From the NCBI GenBank assembly GCA_934476515.1, contig CAKSNZ010000003.1, forward strand, positions 86,473 through 150,472: a stretch of DNA of 64,000 nt, read 5' to 3'. The stretch is from an uncultured Ruminococcus sp. Its GTDB lineage: Bacteria > Bacillota > Clostridia > Oscillospirales > Acutalibacteraceae. Positions 25,039 through 33,654 of the stretch are shown here, piece by piece. The position numbers and the translations under genes are program-made. The notes under the pieces are model-generated. The model was not told where the DNA came from. It ran no database searches and worked only from the letters and a program-made list of their open reading frames with translations. Within the stretch, counting starts at the first letter, position 1. Each line of letters opens with the position of its first letter.

Positions 25039-25718
25039 TGGAAGAATTTGAAAAAGTAATTAACTATACATTTAAAGATAAAGAACTTTTAAAGGTGGCA
25101 CTAACACATTCTTCTTATGCTAATGAGCATAAGAAGCAACACCTTAAATATAATGAGAGATTGGAATTTTTAGGTGATGCAGTACTTTCAATTTCCGTTT
25201 CTGATTATATTTTTAATAACTGTCCACAATTACCTGAGGGTGACCTTACAAAGCTAAGAGCATCTTTAGTTTGTGAAAAGAGCTTGTTTGTATTTGCAAA
25301 GAAGATTAACCTAGGTAAGTACATTTACCTAAGCAACGGCGAAAGAAAAGGTGGTGGAGCAGAAAGACCATCAATTCTTTCTGATGCATTTGAAGCAGTT
25401 ATTGCTGCTATTTATCTTGACGGTGGTATGGAAAAGGCAAGTGAGTTTGTACTTTCTTTTGTTGTACCTGAAATCAAGAACCATACAGCAGGTAAGAACT
25501 TTAAAGATTACAAAACTAAACTACAGGAAATTATCCAGAGAAATCCTGGAGAAACTTTACAGTATGAAGTTGTTGATGTTAGTGGTCCTGACCACAACAG
25601 ACATTTTGTAGTTGAAGTACATCTAAACAGTAATGTAATCGGAAAAGGTGGAGGAAGAAGTAAGAAGGATGCAGAGCAACAGGCTGCAAGAGAGGCTTTG
25701 GAGTTGATGGGATATTAA
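25038..25718 (+). CDS. rnc: Ribonuclease III
   Basis: Endonuclease for double-stranded RNA that processes rRNA precursors and structured mRNAs. The N-terminal RNase III domain has the signature NERLEFLGDAVLSISVSDYI (about residues 40-58) with metal-binding acidic residues, and LSDAFEAVIAAIYLDGG around residue 115. The C-terminal dsRNA-binding domain begins near residue 155 (DYKTKLQEIIQR) and ends GGGRSKKDAEQQAAREALE. Normal length of 226. Start overlaps the plsX stop by one base. The stop overlaps the inferred start of the radical SAM gene. Confidence 0.97.
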   Translation: MEEFEKVINYTFKDKELLKVALTHSSYANEHKKQHLKYNERLEFLGDAVLSISVSDYIFNNCPQLPEGDLTKLRASLVCEKSLFVFAKKINLGKYIYLSNGERKGGGAERPSILSDAFEAVIAAIYLDGGMEKASEFVLSFVVPEIKNHTAGKNFKDYKTKLQEIIQRNPGETLQYEVVDVSGPDHNRHFVVEVHLNSNVIGKGGGRSKKDAEQQAAREALELMGY

Positions 25719-26718
25719 ACATTCTAATATTTCCATTTTTGTACCTCATAACGGTTGTCCTCACCAGTGTGTATTTTGTAACCAAAGGAATATTACAGGT
25801 CATTCATATCAACCAACTCAAGATGATGTAGTGTCTGCAATAGAAATTGCAATAAAAAGTGGTGTTGATAAGAAGAATACCGAAATCGCTTTTTTTGGTG
25901 GTAGCTTTACTGCCATTGATAGGGATTATATGGTTTCTTTACTTAATGCTACAAAGCAATATATAAATGACTTTTATGGTATTAGATTGTCAACAAGACC
26001 TGATGCAATAGATGATGAAGTTTTAACTTTGCTTAAAAGTTATGGTGTAACTTCAATTGAGCTTGGTGCACAGTCAATGTGTGATGATGTTCTTTCTCTT
26101 AATGAAAGAGGTCATAGTGCTACTGATGTTGTAAATGCTTCTAATCTTATTAAGAAGTATAACATTTCTTTAGGACTACAAATGATGATTGGTCTTTATG
26201 GCAGTACACCTGAAAAGGATATAGAAACTGCTGAGAAATTAATCAGTCTTTCTCCTGATACTGTTAGAATTTATCCAACAATAACTATGAAAGACACATT
26301 ACTTGAAAAGTATTATAACGATAAAAAATATGTTCCATATAGCAAAGAAACAACAATAAATACTTGTGCTGAAATTCTTAAAATGTTTTATGATAAAAAA
26401 ATTAATGTTATTAGAGTAGGACTTCATTATTCAGATGAACTAGTAAGTACTTCTGTAGCAGGTTTTTATCACCCTGCATTTAGAGAATTATGTGAAAGCA
26501 AAATGTTTCTTGATATGTTAGTAAATGAAATAAAAAAATACCCACAAGGCGAATTTTCTGTTATTGTAGGTAATAAGTTTATTTCAAAAGCTATTGGACA
26601 GAAAAAGGCAAATATTAAAGTCCTTAAAGAACTGGGATACATAGTTACTTTTAAACAAAGTGATACCCTTAAGGACTTTCAGTTTATTATTAAAGAAAGA
26701 GGTGACTTATGCTACTAA
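25714..26718 (+). CDS. Elp3-like radical SAM protein with probable AUU start
   Basis: Radical SAM enzyme related to the Elp3 group but without the acetyltransferase domain. The [4Fe-4S]-binding motif CxxxCxxC is CPHQCVFC (residues 15-22), followed by FFGGSFTAIDRD, RLSTRPDAID, ELGAQSMCDDVLSLNERGH and GLQMMIGLYGSTPEKD. The first usual start codon in frame is GTG 25831, but that would remove the whole iron-sulphur motif. The frame is open back through 25708, and the family N-terminus fits a start at ATT 25714, with GGAG 10 bases upstream and overlapping the rnc stop. It sits between rnc and smc, as in many Clostridia. Substrate unknown. Confidence 0.85.
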   Translation: MKHSNISIFVPHNGCPHQCVFCNQRNITGHSYQPTQDDVVSAIEIAIKSGVDKKNTEIAFFGGSFTAIDRDYMVSLLNATKQYINDFYGIRLSTRPDAIDDEVLTLLKSYGVTSIELGAQSMCDDVLSLNERGHSATDVVNASNLIKKYNISLGLQMMIGLYGSTPEKDIETAEKLISLSPDTVRIYPTITMKDTLLEKYYNDKKYVPYSKETTINTCAEILKMFYDKKINVIRVGLHYSDELVSTSVAGFYHPAFRELCESKMFLDMLVNEIKKYPQGEFSVIVGNKFISKAIGQKKANIKVLKELGYIVTFKQSDTLKDFQFIIKERGDLCY

Positions 26719-29700
26719 AATCATTGGAATTGCATGGCTTTAAAACTTTTCCCGATAGAATAAAGCTATCCTTTGATAAGGGTATTACTTCTATAGTAGG
26801 ACCTAACGGTTCAGGTAAAAGTAACATAAGTGACGCAATTAGATGGGTACTGGGTGAACAGTCTGCCAAAACTCTAAGATGTTCTAAGATGGAAGATGTT
26901 GTCTTTAACGGAACAGATAAGAGAAAAAAGACAGGCTATGCAGAAGTTACCTTGTCTATTGATAACAAAGACAGAATACTTCCTTTTGATGGTGACGAAG
27001 TAGCCGTTACAAGAAGATATTACAGAAGTGGCGAAAGTGAATATATGATTAACAAAGCCACAGTAAGACTTAGAGATATTCATGAACTATTTATGGATAC
27101 AGGTCTTGGTCGTGACGGTTATTCTATGATTGGTCAAGGTAAAATTGACAGTATTGTTGCATCAAAAAGTGAAGAAAGAAGAGAAATATTTGAAGAAGCA
27201 TCGGGTATTTCTCGTTATAGATATAGAAAAACTGAGGCTGAAAGAAAGCTAAAAAGCACAGAAGAAAATCTTGTCAGACTTAGAGATATTGTTGGTGAAC
27301 TTGAAGACAGAGTCGGTCCACTAAAGAAACAGTCAGAAAAAGCCCAAAAGTTCCTTGTACTTTCTGAAGAAAAGAAAGGTCTTGAAATTGCTTTATGGCT
27401 AAATACTCTTGACAATTCAGCAAACATTATCAAAGAACAAGACGACAAAATAGATATTCAAAGAGCACAGTATGAAAATGCTGAACAAGAACTTGCAAAT
27501 ATCAGTTCAGAAACAGAATCTATCTATCTAAAAAATGGTGAAATTACTTCAAAGATTGACACCATAAGAAGAAATATTTCTCAGTTTGAGTCAGAGGTTA
27601 GCAACAACAATGCTCTTATTTCTGTTGCAAATAACGACATTGAGCATAACAAAGAAACTATAACAAGACTTGAAACCGAAATTGAACAACTTGATAATTC
27701 CTTTACTGAAATTGAATCTCAAATTAAAGAGAAAAAAGAAAATGTTGAAAAGCTAAAGTTAAACATTGAAGAAAAGCAAAAGGAATATAATGAAGTATCC
27801 GAAAACCTAAATACTATCAGTGTTGATGCTTCTCGTAGTGGTGATGAGATTCAAGAACTAAATTCAAAATTAGCTGAATTATCCCAAAAGTCAGCTAATG
27901 CAAAGGTAGTTTTACTTACAAGTGATTCATCAATTAATGAACTTAATGAAAGAATAGAAAGTCTAAATTCTTCATTGTCAGAAAAAGAAAGTAATTTAGA
28001 AACTACTTCTAAAATGCTTGAAGATTATAAGGCACAGGGTAAAGACTCTGCCGAAAAGGTAGAAATGCTTTCCAATTCTATTAAGGGTTTAGAACTTAAA
28101 ATCAATAACCTAAAAGCAAGAAATGAAAATTCCAAAGGTGAGATTGACAGATTAACTCTTGATTCTAATGAAAAGCTAAGAAGAGCCAATATCCTAGAAG
28201 ACCTAGAAAAGAACCTTGAGGGCTTTGCTCATAGTGTAAAAACTGTAATGAACCTTTCAAGACATGGCAAAATCGGTGGTATTCATGGTCCTGTTTCAAG
28301 ATTAATTAAAGTACCAACAGACTATGCAGTAGCTATCGAAACTGCTTTAGGTGGTGCAATGCAGAACATTGTTACAGGCAATGAAGAAGATGCTAAGAGA
28401 GCAATTCGCACACTAAAGGAAAACAAAGGTGGTAGAGCAACATTCCTACCTATTGCTACAATTAAACCTAGATACCTAAATGAAAATGGTATTGACCGTT
28501 GTTTTGGTTTTGTTGGTGTAGCATCCGATTTGTGTGATTGCAAAGATGAATACAAAGGCATTTTACAAAACTTGCTTGGTAAGATTGTTATTGCCGAGGA
28601 TCTTAATTCAGCAGTATCTATTGCTAAGAAGTATTCATACCGTTTCAAGGTAGTTACTCTTGATGGTCAGGTTGTAAATGCCGGTGGTTCTCTAACAGGT
28701 GGTTCTTTAAATAAACGAACAGGCTTGTTATCTCGTGCAAGTGAAATTGAAAAGTACCGTAAAGAGGCTAAAGCCCTTGCAGATAAAGCAGATGAACTTA
28801 AAGAACAGTACAGTAACAGTCAGCAAGAATTTGCAAAGTATGAGGCTGATATTTTAGGTACTAGAGGAGATTTATCTACCGAACAACAAGAACTTATTAG
28901 ATTAAGAACTGAATATAAGGCTTGTCAAAATGAATATGACTCTTTAGTTAGCAGTATTGATTTTACAAAGAATGAAATTGTAGAATGTGAAAATAAAATT
29001 TCTAATCTACAAAAAGACAAAGAAACTGCCGATAAAGAATTTAGTGCATTTGAAGAAGAAATTGCAAATATTGAAAAAACAACTTCTAACCTTACAGGTA
29101 ACAGACTTGCACTAACTGAAAAGAGAGAACAACTTTCAGAAAAGTTACAAAATATCAGACTTGAAATTGTTACTTTTGAAAAGGACAAAGAGGCTTTAAT
29201 CAGTGAAATCAGAACATCCGAATACAACAGTCAGCATCAAACTGAAAGAAAAGAGAACTTGCGTAATCAGATTGTTTCTGTAAATTCAAATATTGATATA
29301 ATTAATAAGAAGATTGAAAGCTACACTAATATTTCAAACAATTATCAAGATAAAATTGCTGAATTCAATAACGCTATTGAAAAGCTAAATGGCGATAAAG
29401 AAAAGTTTGAAAAGAAAAGTGTAGAACTTAGACAGAAAGAAAAGGACCTAAACTCTACAAGAGAGGTTTCCGGCAGAGAACTTGCTCGTCTTGAAGAAAG
29501 AAAAATCAATCTGCAAAAGCAGTATGATGATATTATTGCAAAACTTTGGGATGAATATGAACTTACAAAAAGACAAGCAGAAGAAATTTCTATTGAAATT
29601 GAAAATGTTTCAACTGCAAGAAAAAGACTTAATGAAATTAAGTCATCAATAAGAGGTCTTGGTTCTGTTAATGTTTCAGCTATTGAAGAATACAAGGAAG

Positions 29701-30284
29701 TATCCGAAAGATATGAATTCTTAGGTGCTCAGGTTTCTGATGTAGAAAAGTCTAAGAATGAAATCGAAAGACTTATTAATGACTTAACTAAACAAATGAA
29801 AGATGCTTTCATTGAGAACTTCCACGAAATCAATAAGCACTTTGGAGAAACATTCAAAGAATTATTTGGTGGTGGTACTGCTTCTCTTGAACTTGCAAAC
29901 CCTGATGATATTCTAAACAGTGGTATTGATATTATCGCTCATCCTCCGGGAAAAATTGTTGTTCATTTAGAGGCACTTTCAGGTGGTGAAAAGGCACTTG
30001 TTGCTATTGCACTATACTTCTCAATTATGAAGGTTAGACCGGCACCATTCTGTGTTATGGACGAAATTGAGGCTGCTCTTGATGACGTTAACGTTGACAG
30101 ATTTGCTCAGTATATGAGAAGAATGACAGACAGAACTCAGTTTATTACCATTACCCACAGAAGAGGCACAATGGAAGAATCTGATGTTCTTTATGGTGTA
30201 ACAATGCAAGATGAGGGTATTTCTAAGTTACTTGAACTTCGTGCATCAGAAGTTGCAGCAAAGCTTGGAATGAAAGCAAACTAA
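26709..30284 (+). CDS. smc: Chromosome segregation protein SMC
   Basis: Structural maintenance of chromosomes ATPase that compacts and separates chromosomes with ScpA/ScpB. The N-terminal head has LHGFKTFPDRIKL and the Walker A GPNGSGKSN (about residue 31), then QGKIDSIVASKSEERR. Two long coiled coils (about 170-500 and 680-1030) flank the hinge near GGIHGPVSRLIKVP. The C-terminal head has the signature LSGGEKALVAIAL and the Walker B FCVMDEIEAALDDVN. Length of 1191 is usual. It overlaps the radical SAM gene by 10 bases and is followed by ftsY. scpA and scpB are not in the window. Confidence 0.98.
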   Translation: MLLKSLELHGFKTFPDRIKLSFDKGITSIVGPNGSGKSNISDAIRWVLGEQSAKTLRCSKMEDVVFNGTDKRKKTGYAEVTLSIDNKDRILPFDGDEVAVTRRYYRSGESEYMINKATVRLRDIHELFMDTGLGRDGYSMIGQGKIDSIVASKSEERREIFEEASGISRYRYRKTEAERKLKSTEENLVRLRDIVGELEDRVGPLKKQSEKAQKFLVLSEEKKGLEIALWLNTLDNSANIIKEQDDKIDIQRAQYENAEQELANISSETESIYLKNGEITSKIDTIRRNISQFESEVSNNNALISVANNDIEHNKETITRLETEIEQLDNSFTEIESQIKEKKENVEKLKLNIEEKQKEYNEVSENLNTISVDASRSGDEIQELNSKLAELSQKSANAKVVLLTSDSSINELNERIESLNSSLSEKESNLETTSKMLEDYKAQGKDSAEKVEMLSNSIKGLELKINNLKARNENSKGEIDRLTLDSNEKLRRANILEDLEKNLEGFAHSVKTVMNLSRHGKIGGIHGPVSRLIKVPTDYAVAIETALGGAMQNIVTGNEEDAKRAIRTLKENKGGRATFLPIATIKPRYLNENGIDRCFGFVGVASDLCDCKDEYKGILQNLLGKIVIAEDLNSAVSIAKKYSYRFKVVTLDGQVVNAGGSLTGGSLNKRTGLLSRASEIEKYRKEAKALADKADELKEQYSNSQQEFAKYEADILGTRGDLSTEQQELIRLRTEYKACQNEYDSLVSSIDFTKNEIVECENKISNLQKDKETADKEFSAFEEEIANIEKTTSNLTGNRLALTEKREQLSEKLQNIRLEIVTFEKDKEALISEIRTSEYNSQHQTERKENLRNQIVSVNSNIDIINKKIESYTNISNNYQDKIAEFNNAIEKLNGDKEKFEKKSVELRQKEKDLNSTREVSGRELARLEERKINLQKQYDDIIAKLWDEYELTKRQAEEISIEIENVSTARKRLNEIKSSIRGLGSVNVSAIEEYKEVSERYEFLGAQVSDVEKSKNEIERLINDLTKQMKDAFIENFHEINKHFGETFKELFGGGTASLELANPDDILNSGIDIIAHPPGKIVVHLEALSGGEKALVAIALYFSIMKVRPAPFCVMDEIEAALDDVNVDRFAQYMRRMTDRTQFITITHRRGTMEESDVLYGVTMQDEGISKLLELRASEVAAKLGMKAN

Positions 30285-30301
30285 TTTAAGGTGGTAAAAC
30301 A

Positions 30302-31222
30302 ATGGGACTATTTAAAAAGATTAAAGAAGGTCTTAAAAAAACAAGAGATAGTGTTGTAAGTCAAATTGACTCAATGCTAAAGTCTTTTACAAAGATTGAT
30401 GAAGAACTTTTTGAGGAACTAACTGAACTACTAGTAATGGGTGATGTTGGTATTCAAACAGCAGAACAGATTACCGATGAATTAAGAGTCAAAGTTAAAA
30501 AAGAAGGTATCAAAGACCCTAAAGAAATCACACAACTTCTACAAGAAGTAGTTGCAGATATGCTTAGAGGTGATGAAGAACTAAAGATTTCTACAAAGCC
30601 ATCTATTATCCTTGTAATCGGTGTTAACGGTGTAGGTAAAACTACTACTATCGGTAAACTTGCTAATAACCTAAAGAAACAAGGCAAGAGTGTTCTACTT
30701 GCAGCAGCGGATACATTTAGAGCAGCAGCTATTGAACAGTTAGAGATTTGGGCTGACAGAAGTGGTTGTGATATTGTTAAGCAGAATGAAGGTTCTGACC
30801 CTGCAGCAGTTATCTACGATGCTATTTCAGCAGCAAAAGCAAGAAACACAGATGTAATTATTTGTGATACTGCAGGTCGTTTACACAACAAAAAGCACCT
30901 TATGGATGAACTTGCAAAAATCGGTAGAGTTATCGACAGAGAACTTCCTGATGCAGATAAAGAGTACCTACTTGTACTAGACGCAACAACAGGTCAGAAT
31001 GCTGTTAATCAGGCTGAACAGTTTAGTAAAGCAACAGGCATTACTGGTATTGTTCTTACAAAGCTTGACGGTACTGCTAAGGGTGGTGTAGTTCTTGCAA
31101 TTAAGAACGGCCTAGGTATTCCGGTTAAGTATATTGGTGTTGGTGAACAGATTGATGACCTACAAGAATTTGTTCCGGAAGATTTTGCAAAAGCACTGTT
31201 TGATTTTGGTGATAAAGAATGA
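30302..31222 (+). CDS. ftsY: Signal recognition particle receptor FtsY
   Basis: GTPase that docks the SRP-ribosome complex at the membrane for co-translational insertion. It is a short form of 306 residues, nearly only the NG domain. The N-domain four-helix bundle covers about residues 1-95. G-domain motifs are GVNGVGKTTTIGKLA (P-loop), DTFRAAAIEQLE, DTAGRLHNKKHLMDEL, LTKLDGTAKGG and VGEQIDDLQEF. The acidic A domain of E. coli FtsY is absent, as is common in Gram-positives. AAGGTGG precedes the start. The stop overlaps rdgB by 4 bases. Confidence 0.98.
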   Translation: MGLFKKIKEGLKKTRDSVVSQIDSMLKSFTKIDEELFEELTELLVMGDVGIQTAEQITDELRVKVKKEGIKDPKEITQLLQEVVADMLRGDEELKISTKPSIILVIGVNGVGKTTTIGKLANNLKKQGKSVLLAAADTFRAAAIEQLEIWADRSGCDIVKQNEGSDPAAVIYDAISAAKARNTDVIICDTAGRLHNKKHLMDELAKIGRVIDRELPDADKEYLLVLDATTGQNAVNQAEQFSKATGITGIVLTKLDGTAKGGVVLAIKNGLGIPVKYIGVGEQIDDLQEFVPEDFAKALFDFGDKE

Positions 31223-31812
31223 GAAAGTTTTTAATTGCATCTAATAATGCACACAAAGTTGTAGAACTAAACCGAATTCTAAATCCACTGGGTATTCACG
31301 CAGTTACTGCTAAGGAATGTAACATTGACCTAGGTGATGTTGAGGAAACAGGCACTACATTTGCCGAAAATGCTAAAATTAAAGCTATGTCAGCTTTTGA
31401 AAAGTCAGGTATGCCTTCAGTAGCCGATGACTCAGGTTTGATGATTGATGCATTAGATGGCAGACCGGGTGTATATTCAGCCAGATATGCCGGTGAAAAT
31501 GCAACTGATGAAGATAGATATAATAAAGTCCTAGAAGAAATGAAAGATGTACCGAAAGACAAGCGTACTGCAAGATTTGTTTCAAGTATTTGTTGTATTC
31601 TTGAAGATGGTACAGTTATTACAGCAGAGGGCTATAGTGAAGGTAAAATTGCATATGAACCTCACGGTACAGAGGGATTTGGTTATGATCCAATTTTCAT
31701 TACTGATAGTGGCAAGTCTTTTGCAGAACTAACTTCCGAAGAAAAGGATGCTATCAGTCACAGAGGTAATGCACTAAGAATATTAAGAGAAAAGTTGTTA
31801 AAATATATTTAA
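31219..31812 (+). CDS. rdgB: Non-canonical purine NTP pyrophosphatase (RdgB/HAM1)
   Basis: Hydrolyses ITP, dITP and XTP to monophosphates, cleaning the nucleotide pool. The HAM1 fold shows in FLIASNNAHKVVELNRIL at the N-terminus, EETGTTFAENAKIKA, the active-site VADDSGLMIDALDGRPGVYS and GFGYDPIF, and the closing SHRGNALR. Normal length of 197. Its start overlaps the ftsY stop (ATGA). yhbY follows after 9 bases. Co-transcription with ftsY and the nadD cluster is likely. Confidence 0.96.
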   Translation: MRKFLIASNNAHKVVELNRILNPLGIHAVTAKECNIDLGDVEETGTTFAENAKIKAMSAFEKSGMPSVADDSGLMIDALDGRPGVYSARYAGENATDEDRYNKVLEEMKDVPKDKRTARFVSSICCILEDGTVITAEGYSEGKIAYEPHGTEGFGYDPIFITDSGKSFAELTSEEKDAISHRGNALRILREKLLKYI

Positions 31813-31821
31813 GGAGTAATT

Positions 31822-32124
31822 ATGCTAACAAGTAAACAGAGAGCATACCTAAGAGGTATTGCAAATTCGATTGATACAATTTTAATGGTTGGTAAAGGCA
31901 GTATCACAGACCAAGTTGTTAAACAGGCTGAAGATGCACTTTATGCAAGAGAAATTATTAAGGGTAAGGTTCTTGAAAATTGTGAAATCAATTCAAGACA
32001 AGTTGCTGATATTTTATCAGAAAAACTTGATTGTGATGTAGTACAGGTTATCGGTTCAAAATTTGTTCTATACAAGCCTAACCCTGATGAACCTGTAATC
32101 AAACTACCAAGAGCAAATAAGTAA
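31822..32124 (+). CDS. yhbY: YhbY family RNA-binding protein (CRM domain)
   Basis: Small 100-residue protein consisting of one CRM RNA-binding domain, linked in other bacteria to 50S subunit assembly. It has LTSKQRAYLRGIANSID, the conserved MVGKGSITDQVV (GxxG loop), and VVQVIGSKFVLYKPN at the end. AAGGAG precedes the start. It overlaps nadD by one base, in the common yhbY-nadD-yqeK-rsfS order, which joins ribosome assembly with NAD synthesis genes. Confidence 0.95.
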   Translation: MLTSKQRAYLRGIANSIDTILMVGKGSITDQVVKQAEDALYAREIIKGKVLENCEINSRQVADILSEKLDCDVVQVIGSKFVLYKPNPDEPVIKLPRANK

Positions 32125-32723
32125 TGAATATTGCTATTTTTGGTGGTGCATTTAACCCAATTCACAAAGCTCATACAACTCTTGCAGAAAATGTTTTAAA
32201 GGAATGTAATGTAGAAAAGGTTATTTTTATACCGACTTTCATCAGTCCACATAAAAGTATGCAATATGCAGTTCCTTTTGAACACAGAGTGAATATGTGT
32301 AAAATAGCTACTAAAGATAATGATAATTTTATTGTTTCAACTTTAGAAGAAAATTTCAAAGGCAAAAGTTACACATACAGAACCCTTGAAGAACTAAAAA
32401 AACTTTATCCTAATGATAATTTATTTTTAGTTACAGGTGCTGATATGTACTTAACTTTTTTACAATGGAAAAATCCTGATGAAATTTTCAGCTTAGCTAC
32501 ACTGATTACTTGCCCAAGAGATGATGGTGACTATAATTCTTTAGTAGAATATTCAAAAGTCTTGGAACAGCATAATGGCAAGTCAATAATTCTGAAAGAA
32601 CCTATTATGGAACTTTCTTCAACCATTGTAAGAGATGATGTGAATGAGGCTTTTCAAAGAGATTTAATTGATAAGAATGTATTTGAATATATTAGAAATA
32701 ATCAATTATATGGGGTGAAGTAA
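32124..32723 (+). CDS. nadD: Nicotinate-nucleotide adenylyltransferase
   Basis: Transfers AMP to nicotinate mononucleotide, giving deamido-NAD. The nucleotidyltransferase motif IAIFGGAFNPIHKAH (HxGH-like, here HKAH) is at the N-terminus, followed by IPTFISPHKS. VTGADMYLTFLQWKNPDEI lies in the middle, and the ISSTxIR-type loop is seen as LSSTIVRDDV near the end. Length of 199 is usual. One-base overlaps with both yhbY and yqeK indicate coupling. Confidence 0.96.
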   Translation: MNIAIFGGAFNPIHKAHTTLAENVLKECNVEKVIFIPTFISPHKSMQYAVPFEHRVNMCKIATKDNDNFIVSTLEENFKGKSYTYRTLEELKKLYPNDNLFLVTGADMYLTFLQWKNPDEIFSLATLITCPRDDGDYNSLVEYSKVLEQHNGKSIILKEPIMELSSTIVRDDVNEAFQRDLIDKNVFEYIRNNQLYGVK

Positions 32724-33289
32724 TGAGTATTGAGTCTTATAAGAAGATAATCAAAGGCAGAATGGGAGAAAAAAGATATATTCATTCTGTAAATGTTGCA
32801 AAACAAGCTCAAAAACTTGCGAAAATTTATGGTTGTGATGAAGAGAAAGCAATGACTGCCGGTATCCTTCATGATGTAACAAAAGAAACACCTTTTGATG
32901 AACAGTTGAAAATTATAACTGAGGGTGGTATAATTTTGGATGAGATTGAAAAATCAAGTCAAAAATTGTGGCATCCAATTTCAGGTTCGGTATATATTCA
33001 GAAATATTTAGATATTAATGATGCTGATATTATCAATGCTATTAGATTTCATACTACCGGTAGAAGTAATATGTCTTTGCTTGAGAAAATTATTTTTGTA
33101 GCTGACTTTACCGGTGATGAAAGAAATTATGATGGTGTTGATATTATGAGAGAAAAGGCTTTAAGAAGTCTTGAAGAAGCTATGATTTATGGCTTACAGT
33201 TTACTATACAAGATCTCTCAAGCAGAGCATTGACAATTCACCCTAATGCTTTGTCTTGTTATAATGAATTAATTTTAAAGGATGAATAA
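32723..33289 (+). CDS. yqeK: YqeK family HD-domain phosphohydrolase (diadenosine tetraphosphate hydrolase)
   Basis: HD-superfamily metal-dependent hydrolase; family members split Ap4A symmetrically to two ADP. The His/Asp ligands are in the order RYIHSVNVAKQAQKLA, AGILHDVTKE (HD pair), KLWHPISGSVY and IRFHTTGRSNMSLLEKI, then FVADFTGDERNYDGVD. Length of 188 is normal. It starts one base into the nadD stop, and the rsfS ribosome site lies at its own 3' end. The nadD-yqeK-rsfS order is highly conserved in Firmicutes. Confidence 0.94.
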   Translation: MSIESYKKIIKGRMGEKRYIHSVNVAKQAQKLAKIYGCDEEKAMTAGILHDVTKETPFDEQLKIITEGGIILDEIEKSSQKLWHPISGSVYIQKYLDINDADIINAIRFHTTGRSNMSLLEKIIFVADFTGDERNYDGVDIMREKALRSLEEAMIYGLQFTIQDLSSRALTIHPNALSCYNELILKDE

Positions 33290-33290
33290 A

Positions 33291-33641
33291 ATGGATACAA
33301 AAGAACAGGCACATTTAATTGCCAAAGCACTTTCAAGCAAAAAAGGACTAGATGTGGAAGTTATCAAAATTTCTGATGTTTCAGTTCTTGCTGATTATAT
33401 TGTAATTGCAACCGGTACTAGTTCAACTCATGTAAAAGCTCTGGCTGATGAGGTTGAATATCAGCTTGACGAAGCAGGTTTTTCTGTAAGTCATGTTGAG
33501 GGTCACCGTGGTAACGGTTGGATTTTACTTGATTATATTGATATTATCGTTCATGTATTTGATGACAAGTCCCGTGAATACTACAACCTTGAAAGATTGT
33601 GGGAAGACGGTACTGTTGTTAAGTTTGACGATGTAGATTAA
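33291..33641 (+). CDS. rsfS: Ribosome silencing factor RsfS
   Basis: Binds L14 of the 50S subunit and blocks subunit joining when nutrients run low. Family sequences are [21 protein letters not shown] (about residues 35-55, trimmed here to its core [11 protein letters not shown]), [15 protein letters not shown], and [22 protein letters not shown] chose ATG 33291, 8 bases after AAAGGA (33277-33282). The earlier ATG at 33282 lies within that site and would overlap yqeK by 8 bases. Length of 116 is normal. leuS follows after 13 bases. Confidence 0.94.
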   Translation: MDTKEQAHLIAKALSSKKGLDVEVIKISDVSVLADYIVIATGTSSTHVKALADEVEYQLDEAGFSVSHVEGHRGNGWILLDYIDIIVHVFDDKSREYYNLERLWEDGTVVKFDDVD

Positions 33642-33654
33642 TGGAGGAATACAG

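Noticed and set aside
33642-33654. Possible T-box leader before leuS (and before ileS at 51321-51346)
   Set aside because: The gaps to the preceding genes are only 13 and 26 bases, far too short for a T-box.
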